A stretch of 64,000 nucleotides of DNA, taken from the NCBI GenBank assembly GCA_019279435.1, contig JAAALK010000289.1, positions 85,715,023 to 85,779,022 of the forward strand. Direction: 5' to 3'. Source of the stretch: Zizania palustris. Lineage: Eukaryota > Streptophyta > Magnoliopsida > Poales > Poaceae. A model generated the notes under the pieces. It worked only from the letters and a program-made list of their open reading frames with translations. It made no database searches and had not been told where the DNA came from. Positions 57,053 to 64,000 of this stretch are shown here, in pieces; within the stretch, counting starts at the first letter, position 1, and every line of letters begins with the position of its first letter. The translations under genes were made by a program, and so were the position numbers.

Positions 57053-57700
57053 TCACTTGTCTTGGGTCGAGAGGGGGGCCATGACCACAGCTCCGAACTG
57101 ATTTAACATGCCCCATCTGAAGATGACATTATAAGCGTAAGGGGCATCCACAACATCGAAAATTACTTCCTCCGTTCTTGCCAGGAGCCCCTCTCCGAAG
57201 GCAACCTCAAGAACTATTTGGCCAAGGGCATCAAGAGGAGGTCCTGCGAAGCCTTGAAGGGGATGAGGTGCGGGGAGGAGATGCTTCCTAGAGATGTAGA
57301 GCTGATCGAAGGCTTGAACACAGATAATATCTACCGAACTGCCGCCATCGACCAACACTCTCCGAACCTCTGTTCTTGCAATATCGACAGTGATGACAAG
57401 GGGAAACATGTGGGAATTTTATACCTACTGCATCATCTACATAAAAAGATATAGGCACATGGGACCACTCGGCCATTGCGGCTACCGACAAAGAGGTTCC
57501 AATATGACCTACTTCTCGAACATACTCCCTCCGTTGCCTCTTTGACATGCTACCAAGAGTTCCTCCTCCGGAAATAGGAAGGACTACTCTTTTGCCCTGG
57601 TCTTGGCCATCTTCTTGCTTCGGGGGTGGCATAACACTGGCCACCGGAGGTTGTCTTGTGGGGTCGAAGTTTTCTACATGTACGACAGCCTGCACAGGCT
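57053..57700 (-). pseudogene. TAT-E aspartic protease
   Basis: Two overlapping frames. 57695-57288 carries the upstream basic part (SMSKRQRREYVREVGHIGTS). 57409-57053 carries the protease: VRRVLVDGGSSVDIICVQAF with the active-site Asp in D-G-G, PPLDALGQIVLEVAFGEGLL, EEVIFDVVDAPYAYNVIF and WGMLNQFGAVV. The frame change falls just before the active site, near 57400. Closely similar to TAT-D 33259-33774. Confidence 0.85.
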
Positions 57701-57789
57701 CTGGACGTGCCTCGGGAGGGGGACTCGGTCAGTAGTGACTCGGTTCTCGCCATGAACACAGCAGAAGAAGGCTTAGCCCTTGCCATCCA

Positions 57790-59001
57790 GCTTCCCTAGT
57801 GGCCTCTAGCCGTTGACCTTGTTTCCCGAAGCTTGCGGATTTCTGAGGGAAAATTTTTGCGGAGAAGGAGCAATGTTTAGGACTTCGGAGCGAGGATGCT
57901 TTTGCCCTCGACGCCTGTCATGTTGAACATCAAAGTTGGGTCCTTGCGAAGGTGTTGAAGTCTCACCTCGAGCTTGACTTCTTGGATGATTGGTGAAGAC
58001 GAAGCTGTTCTTCGGAGCCACCCTTCCTCTAACATAGCATATTCTTCAAAATAAGCCATCAACTGTGCTACAAAGGATATCTTCTTCTGGTGGAGCTTGT
58101 CAAGGAGGCCTGCATGCATTACTCCTTCTCGGGCTGCATCGACGATGGATGATGCGGACAGTCCTCTTATCTACGAATTCGTATGAGCGAAACACTTGAA
58201 GAACTGCCTCAAAGTTTCTCCAGGTTGCTGCTTCACCTAAAAGAGATTTCCCGTAGACATAGGGGGCACAAAAGTACCCTGGAAGTTGCTTATGATTTTT
58301 TTCATTAGTTGCTCCCAAGGTTTTAATTGATCCTGGCTTCAAAGACCAGAACCAACGCAAAGCAACTCCTTCGAGCGTGAGGGGGAAACACTTTGCCATG
58401 GTATCTCGAACCCCTCCACTGGCTTCAATCGCCAAAGCATACGAATGAGAGAACTCCCCTGGATCTTCTTCCCTGGAGTACTTACAGAGCTTCAAAGTTT
58501 TGAACTTGGGTCAAAGCGCACTTTTTGTAAATCAGAGTGTAGCGGATACGCAATATCAAAGGAAGCATTCTCTGGGGCTTTGAGATAAAAAAGAGAGTCA
58601 TTGTCTTGAGGCTCCTCCAGGATCATAAGGATAGCTTGGGGTCGAAGCCTATCAGCACCTTCTTGCCTCCACCTTGTCACTTCGACTTGGAGACTGGCCA
58701 TTTAGGTTGCCATGTCGCTAAGGCTATCTTCATTTCTTCCGGAAGGACCTTCCGGGTCTTGAGAACTGAATAGGTTAGTTCGAAGTATAGTCGAAGCTGG
58801 AGGAGGAGCTCCGTCGGCTCGAAGCATAGACAGAGTCCCTGGAGGGGCTTTGTATGTTCGAGGAAGAATATTCTCTTCGGGGGTCTGAGGTGGGGGAACT
58901 ACAGAAGGTCCCCCGACCTCAACCATATTCAAAGATCTTGCTCCGGAGGTCCGAGGAGACCTCCGAAGTGGACTACCACCTGAACTCCGTTTAGGAGGCA
59001 T
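57790..59001 (-). pseudogene. TAT-E gag
   Basis: Starts at 59001 (MPPKRSSGGSPLRRSPRTSG) with a frame of 99 codons, then MASLQVEVTRWRQEGADRLR (58701-58492) and the capsid part MKLCKYSREEDPGEFSHSYA, GVALRWFWSLKPGS (58495 on). Frameshifts near 58490 and 58330 break it, and the nucleocapsid part at about 57745-57790 is truncated after FMARTESLLTE. Same gag as TAT-D. Confidence 0.83.
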
Positions 59002-59045
59002 GGCTATAAAAACGTGGTAGAGAACGAAGTTTTTTGGACTAGGTT

Positions 59046-59062
59046 CCCCACGGACGGCGCCA
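59046..59062 (-). other. TAT-E primer binding site
   Basis: The minus strand after the LTR reads GTTGGCGCCGTCCGTGGGGA. TGGCGCCGTCCGTGGGGA is the Tat-type PBS; TAT-D has a decayed version. Confidence 0.88.
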
Positions 59063-59064
59063 AC

Positions 59065-59559
59065 TGTTGGCGTAAAAGATTATGCTAATAGGTTCTCGAA
59101 GATTAAGAACTAACAAACGAAGAGTTTGTGAAGCGGACTATTTCGAGCCTCCGAATAGGATAATAGCTCAAAGTAGTTCGAAGTTGTGTATTGCATGTCT
59201 GAGTATTTGATGCCTATTATAGGGTAAGAATGTGGGTATTTATAGGTAAAAATCTTAAGGAAAAGACCTTTTTAACCCTCAATTACAACTGACATAGTGC
59301 AAACTATTTCGGTACCCCTAATAGGGTTAAAATGGTAAAAGACTAATCTAATTAGAAAGAAGATAAGTCTTCTATCCTTGCTGGCAGCTATGCGCACCAA
59401 AGATTGAACCTTCGAAGTTATACTTTGAACAGAAGTCTGGACGGATTCTCCGAGATTGATCATACGCGAGGCCGGAGTTAAGTCTTGGACTTCGGTCTAG
59501 TAAATTGTATTTGTCTTATAACCTTAAAGACCATGGGGATGAAGTATTTTTCCCCAACA
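59065..59559 (-). repeat. TAT-E 5' LTR
   Basis: TGTTGGCGTAAAAGATTATG to TTTTCCCCAACA, 495 bases, followed by ACTTT (59560-59564). A minus-strand TATA box CTATAAATA is at 59237-59244. Confidence 0.92.
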
Positions 59560-59786
59560 ACTTTCGACTCACAACTGAAAATTATCAGCAAACACTATTC
59601 ACCGTCAAGAGCACAGGGTGTTACTTCACTTCTTTCAGTTTTTTCACAACATTTCAACCATGCAAATATACCTCTAGGAATTTCAGATCAGAACCAATCA
59701 TCTACCTTGAATCAATTCAGACTATCATCAAAACAAACTCATAAGATTACTGTATCAACACCAGTCAATATCAAACTTGAGCTAAT
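59560..59786 (-). repeat. COP-C 5' LTR, part 2
   Basis: Resumes the COP-C LTR (GACTCACAACTGAAAATTAT, compare 41171 on) after TAT-E and runs 227 bases to the TAT-F insertion at CTAAT. The remaining 1.8 kb of the LTR must lie beyond the window or be lost. Confidence 0.88.
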
Positions 59787-60282
59787 TGTTGGCGTAAAAG
59801 ATTACGCTAACAGGTTTCTAGAGATTAGAAACCAACAAACGAAGTGTTTGTGAAGCAAACTATTTTAAGCCTCCGAATGGATAATAGCTCAAAACAGTTC
59901 GAAGATGTCTATTGAATAACTCAGTATTCGATCCTCATTATAGGGTAAAACAGGGGGTATTTATAGGCCCAAACATTAAGGAAAAGACCCTTTTGCCCCT
60001 CTGTTACAACCGACATAGTGGAAACTATTCGGTACCCTTAATAGGGCTAAAATGGTAAAAGACTAATCTAATGAGAAAGAAGATAAGTCTTCCATCCTAG
60101 CTGGCAAAGAGGCTCTCGGAAGAGTCCATGTTCGAAGATATACTTCGAACTAGAGTTCGCCTCCATCCTTCAAACTTGATCCAATGTACTCCCGGAGTTA
60201 GACGGTGGAAACCTTTGATCAAATCACCTGCCTTTGTCTTGTTATAGCAATAACCCCGAAGATGAAGTATTTTCCCCCAACA
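59787..60282 (-). repeat. TAT-F 3' LTR
   Basis: TGTTGGCGTAAAAGATTACG to TTTTCCCCCAACA, 496 bases, followed by GTAGTCCCTCAAATACG (the complement of the polypurine tract). The TATA box region TATTTATAGG is at about 59957. Confidence 0.9.
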
Positions 60283-60609
60283 GTAGTCCCTCAAATACGC
60301 TTCTCCACTAGATCTGTAACGTTAGGAGAGAAGTATACGCAAGAAAAATAATCATGCGTAGGGGTTAACATATTTAATCAATCTCCAAAATATAAGAAGG
60401 TTCAAAGCTTCGAATCAACTTCTAAGAAAACTACATTCGAACTATTTTGGAATTAACTTGAGGAGCCCGAAAGCTTTTGTAGACTTTGAAGAAATAGCCG
60501 TTGGCTTTTTCCTTCCAACGGGAGTTACGCGATGCGTTAACTTCGCTAGGGGTAACGGTCAAGAATGCGAAATGGCAAATGCAAACGGTAAAAAATCGTG
60601 GGCCTGGGC
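60283..60609. other. TAT-F antisense gene upstream region
   Basis: No gene. Upstream interval of the antisense gene, similar to 50752-51083 in TAT-E in its first 90 bases and near the TATA box. Confidence 0.55.
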
Positions 60610-60618
60610 TATAAATAG
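60610..60618 (+). promoter_or_regulatory. TATA box of TAT-F antisense gene
   Basis: GGCTATAAATAGAGGACC, 102 bases before the ATG at 60712. Same sequence and spacing as in TAT-E. Confidence 0.72.
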
Positions 60619-60711
60619 AGGACCCAGACCTTTCTCGAATACCCTTCTCACCGCTTTCGTGCAAACAAGCCCTAGCTTCCAAACTCCTTCTTGAGCAATC
60701 AGTGCGACTTC

Positions 60712-62125
60712 ATGGCAAAGACAATCTTCAAGGTCCCTAGGGCGGCATCGGCCCTAGCCCGGCAGCAAGCTGCGGCCGCAGCGGCGGCAGCGGTAACAAC
60801 GGCGCCATCAGTGGTGGTAGCTCCGACGGCAGCAGCAGCAACAGTGGTGGCGCCACCAAGGAATCCCCCAAATGTTGGTCCTCACGATCTTCTTTCGGTG
60901 TATATGAAATATTCGGACCAGTCTTATCAACTAGGGCCATCTACCTGCAAGAGGGAGTCGCTCACAGCAGCAGTAGAGGGAAAAATTAGCTCGGAGATCA
61001 TAGTCCGTAAACCTAGAAAGGAGGCCATTCCTTCGCCAAGGCCTAGAGAAGTAGTAGTCTTCGAAGCTTTCTTCGAAGCGGGGCTAGGACTTTCGGCAGT
61101 CGACTTTCTAGCGGAGGTACTGGATTTATTTCACGTCACCCTTCCCCAACTTTCTCCGAACACAATAGCACGCCTGTCCATCTTCGAATGGGCGCTGCGA
61201 GCTGAGGGCTGCGAGGGAAGAGCAGAGATCTTCACAGCACTGCACAGGGCATCTTGCCAACCCAAGACTTACTAAGGCTCCGGAGGAGAAAAGATCGTGG
61301 TAGCCTTTGAGAGCATCAATTTCCGGCTTCGGGATGAATTTGCTCTTAGATTTCCAGCGAAGGCCATCAATGCCAGATGGTACACGGATTGGATCCTCCG
61401 GTGGTTCTATGCCGAAGTCGGGGCAAGAAGCCGTCTGGCCGGACCCCTGCAAGACATAAACATCTGACGGGAAGCCCTAGTCCACCTGGATCCTGGCCAG
61501 CTCGAAGCTCGCCTCAGCCTGCTTCAAAGAATTAGTCACCGCCTGAGCATACGGGACCTAGCGGAGGAGTTCATCGGACATCAAATTCCTCCTCTGATGG
61601 CCAACTAGCCTATCACCTTCGAAGAAGATCTCGAGGGTGGCCTCCGAAAAATCTCTTCGAACTCAAGCCCCGCGGGTAACTTCGAAAATAACATGTTTTA
61701 TATATATTTGTTTGATGAAATGACTAATACCAACTTATCTTTCAGCTTCTCTAGCCCCCATGACTTCGGAACAAATTGTTCGAGCTTTGGAGAAGATTCT
61801 AGGAGTTCCAACTCCGGCTGAGAAGTTGTGGAGAATGAAGCTAGTGGGTAATTGGGAGCGGCTCAACTGAGTTTCGGGTGTACTCGGAGTTGCTCCCCCT
61901 CCTCTTCCATACTGGGTACCTTTAGAGCAAGGGCCGAAGAAAAGGAAGGTGGAAGCCGGGACTTCAGCTCCTGTTAAGACTTCGGCAAAGAAGGTAGCCC
62001 GAAAACCAAAGAAAGTGGTGCCTTCAAGTCCGGTGGCTTCGGTTACTGATTCCTCTGAGGACGAGGGATGAATCCTCATTAACCTGATCGACGGGGATGA
62101 AAACCATGCGGATGCAGACACTCGC
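60712..62125 (+). pseudogene. TAT-F antisense gene, truncated
   Basis: Start MAKTIFKVPRAASALARQQA at 60712, a long Ala/Val/Pro-rich run, then GPHDLLSVYMKYSDQSYQLG, VVFEAFFEAGLGLSAVDFLA, LPQLSPNTIARLSIFEWALR and AEGCEGRAEIFTALHRASCQ. The frame is open for 188 codons to TAA at 61273, then continues in phase with FRLRDEFALRFPAKAINARW. A proposed intron is 61676-61745 (GT...AG). The next exon has SEQIVRALEKILGVPTPAEK, a Pro-rich turn, EQGPKKRKVEAGTSAPVK (basic) and SSVTDSSEDEG-like acidic sequence, with a TAG and a TGA. It is then cut by TEK-G. This copy shows best the conserved exon-1 domain shared with TAT-ND. Resembles PF04195 from memory. Confidence 0.78.
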
Positions 62126-64000
62126 TGTCGCGCCCCGATTTAATAAATCAGGACTTTATTGAAATTCCATAGAAAATCAATAAAACAAGACGTTCATCAT
62201 GCGACCACGTACAATACGGGCAATCATTCACGGTTCGTAGACCGCATTAATACAAAAGTGAATAAAGGTGAAGAGAAACTAATAAAACAAGGGTCCTAGA
62301 TGAACGCCTCCTCCCAGTCTCGCCTTGACTGGGTCGCTACTCCAGACCTTCATCCTCCTCGTAGTAGACGGGCTCTGATGTTGTAAGTCAACGGGGTGAG
62401 TACAGATGTACTCAGCAAGCCACCGAATGCAAATATAATGCAAGATAATAACAAGGGAGATAGTGGCTAATTTTGCGGAAGCAGCATAATTGTAAAGCTT
62501 TAAATGTGAGCAATTTATTAGTACGGAAAAGTAAACAGGTGCATGTGTATCATCATCTTCTAACTCGAGGGGTACAGTCAGCCCCACCTCGCTCAACAGT
62601 CCTTACGTGCCATGAATAACTTGAACATTCAAACAATTGTAAACTAACTGCGAGTAGTCACACAACCCGCCCTTGACCGTGGGCTCGGCTTTTCGAAAAG
62701 ATTAAATTTCTCTGATCAGAGATGTACCACTGTACCCACAAGGCACGCACTCATCACTTACACCAAAGTGTAACGAGATGACCCATTTCACGGGAACTCA
62801 TGCCAAAACCTTCCATATGGTTCCCTCCGACTCCACAACACCCTCTTATGGGTTTCGTATCGTGTCTCGACGTGTCGAGTGCTCACCATACCCCCCCTTG
62901 AGCCTTCTTTGGTACAAGTCGCCCGCAGGCTTGCCCCTTGTACCCCTCCACTATGGTGCATAGAGCCGAAGAGTTCCACACTTCCAGTTAGGACTTACCC
63001 ATTAGACTTGTGGTTGGTACGGAAGTGCTTTGCAACAGATCCCGCAGACCGGTCCTTATAGTGCCCCGGGTGCGACAAACCAGTGCCCGAGCTTGCACCC
63101 GGAACCCACCATACTTATAACCTAGCCAACTCCAACAGAGTCCAGAGACAAGAATAACAGGGAAATTCATATACAGAATCCAGCTATCTACGACTCGTTC
63201 TTTTTATCCTATAGCAGTTGTGCCGGTACATTGGGCACTAGCTAATATTTTTATAGTAGAGTGACAAGGAGTTAAGGCTCAATAAGCATGGCTTGGGTTT
63301 GCACACAAGGACGGGGATCTAATAAATATAAGTGTAAGGCTTGAATATTGGACTAATGCAATATTAACCTATGAGTTATAGCGATAATTTATTAAAACAT
63401 GGGCTCAATTATGATCAACTGTTTCCACAGAGGTGGTCGATGACTTGCCTTGATCAGCAAAGGGGGATGGAGGAACCTCGGGGTAGAACTCCTGCTCCTC
63501 GACGAACTCGTAGTCTTCTCGATACGGAAAAGTAAACAATAGATTTAACAAACAGATAAAATCCACCAAATAAGCAATATTCATATTTGTGGGTGTTTTT
63601 ATGTGAAGTAATATTTTAATATTCTAAAGTTTGGTATAAAACAGTAAAACTTAACTTTTTAGGATTTTTCCTAATTTATTTTCTGTATTTCAAATTTTAA
63701 CCCTAAAGGGTTTTTATTCATTTATTTAATAAAAATATTTTGGGTAACAGTAACATACTGTTTTTATGGCTTTAATGTGTAGAGAATATTATTCTGGATT
63801 TAACAAAATTTGGATGGTGAAATTTGGAGTTAAAATGAGTAAGTTATGAATTTTCAAAGTTTAAACAATTTTCTGGAATTTTATTTAAACAGAAAACAGT
63901 CTCGGGTCCACGGTGAACTGGGTTCACCGTGAACCGTTGACTACGCGCGTGGACCAGGCCGAGCAGGACCGTTGGATCCAGATCCAACGGGCGATCGCGG
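62126..64000 (-). mobile_element. TEK-G: Tekay-like LTR, incomplete
   Basis: Starts TGTCGCGCCCCGATTT and runs past the window end. Short stretches parallel TEK1 and TEK2 in the same order: AATTGTAAAGC, then CCGCCCTTGACCGTGGGCTC, ACCCACAAGGCAC and a TG-GTACGGAAGTG/TTGCAACAG part. It is therefore a relative with a long LTR, read here from its 3' side on the minus strand. No gene. The left flank is CTCGC; the other flank is outside. Confidence 0.7.

Larger units (their letters stand above)
50311..59559 (-). mobile_element. TAT-E: Tat-lineage gypsy element with antisense gene
   Basis: A complete 9.2-kb insertion with both LTRs, 5-bp flanks ACTGT/ACTTT (one mismatch), PBS and polypurine tract. 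On the minus strand: gag, protease, RT, dual RNase H and an integrase with two deletions. On the plus strand, between integrase and the 3' LTR (left end), lies the antisense gene with its own TATA box. It is inserted in the COP-C 5' LTR. Confidence 0.9.
40782..59786 (-). mobile_element. COP-C: SIRE-like copia element
   Basis: The best-preserved copia here. On the minus strand: 5' LTR (pieces 59786-59560 and 50310-49921, interrupted by TAT-E and running into TAT-F), PBS, gag, protease, integrase, RT, RNase H, non-coding 3' region, polypurine tract and 3' LTR (43241-40782). It is inserted in TAT-D. The order PR-INT-RT-RNH proves Ty1/copia; PBS, LTR start motif and coiled-coil gag fit SIRE/Maximus. 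No envelope-like frame is present. Confidence 0.88.
59787..62125 (-). mobile_element. TAT-F: Tat-lineage element, 3' end
   Basis: Same family and orientation as TAT-E. Only the 3' LTR (left), polypurine tract and the first two-thirds of the antisense gene are present before TEK-G cuts in at 62126. No gag-pol in view. Confidence 0.85.

Overview
The window looks like plant nuclear DNA built entirely from LTR retrotransposons, nested up to four or five deep. I found no host protein gene, tRNA, rRNA or bacterial-type feature. The families are SIRE/Maximus-like Ty1/copia, Tat-lineage Ty3/gypsy and Tekay-like chromoviruses. Tat elements carrying an antisense gene are best known to me from monocots, so a monocot, perhaps a grass, is likely, but this is inference. 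Short names used below are my own.

Layout. GY1 (1-5940, minus) is the 5' half of a Ty3/gypsy element: RT start, protease, gag, PBS and a 1.56-kb LTR. COP-A (5941 to about 10300, minus) is a copia gag with its PBS and LTR. That same LTR borders the 3' end of a second copia, COP-B (about 10300-31232, minus), so two copia bodies share one LTR. COP-B is interrupted by TAT-ND (11032-17436, TSD GTTAG), a non-autonomous Tat element. It is also interrupted by Tekay LTRs at 20447-22782 and 25753-28181 (flank ACCAT), and it contains a 5.3-kb tandem duplication and a three-fold repeat inside gag. TAT-D (31233-40781, plus) is inserted in COP-B gag and encodes gag, protease, RT, two RNase H domains and integrase. 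It is split by a 3.35-kb copia solo LTR (36036-39387, TSD GAATT) and cut at 40781 by a third copia, COP-C (40782-50310 plus 59560-59786, minus). The 5' LTR of COP-C was hit by two more Tat elements: TAT-E (50311-59559, minus, TSD ACTGT/ACTTT) and TAT-F (59787-62125, minus, 3' end only). TAT-F is cut by the LTR of another Tekay-like element, TEK-G (62126-64000).

The most interesting content is the antisense gene carried by TAT-ND, TAT-E and TAT-F. It lies at the 3' end of each element, on the strand opposite gag-pol. In all three copies a TATA box stands about 100-150 bases upstream of the start codon, and short GT...AG introns can be proposed. The protein has a conserved first-exon domain, a basic KRKR/KKRK motif, an acidic Ser-rich stretch, a coiled coil and a conserved tail. 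TAT-ND has lost recognisable gag and pol but still carries this gene almost full length. All copies here are damaged, so any activity would have to come from relatives elsewhere.

Nearly every coding region is broken by stops or frameshifts, many of the TGG-to-TAG type expected from decay of methylated cytosines. The longest undamaged domain is the COP-C integrase (45890-47047). All element boundaries were read by eye from TG...CA ends, target-site duplications, PBS and polypurine tracts; none was confirmed by alignment software.
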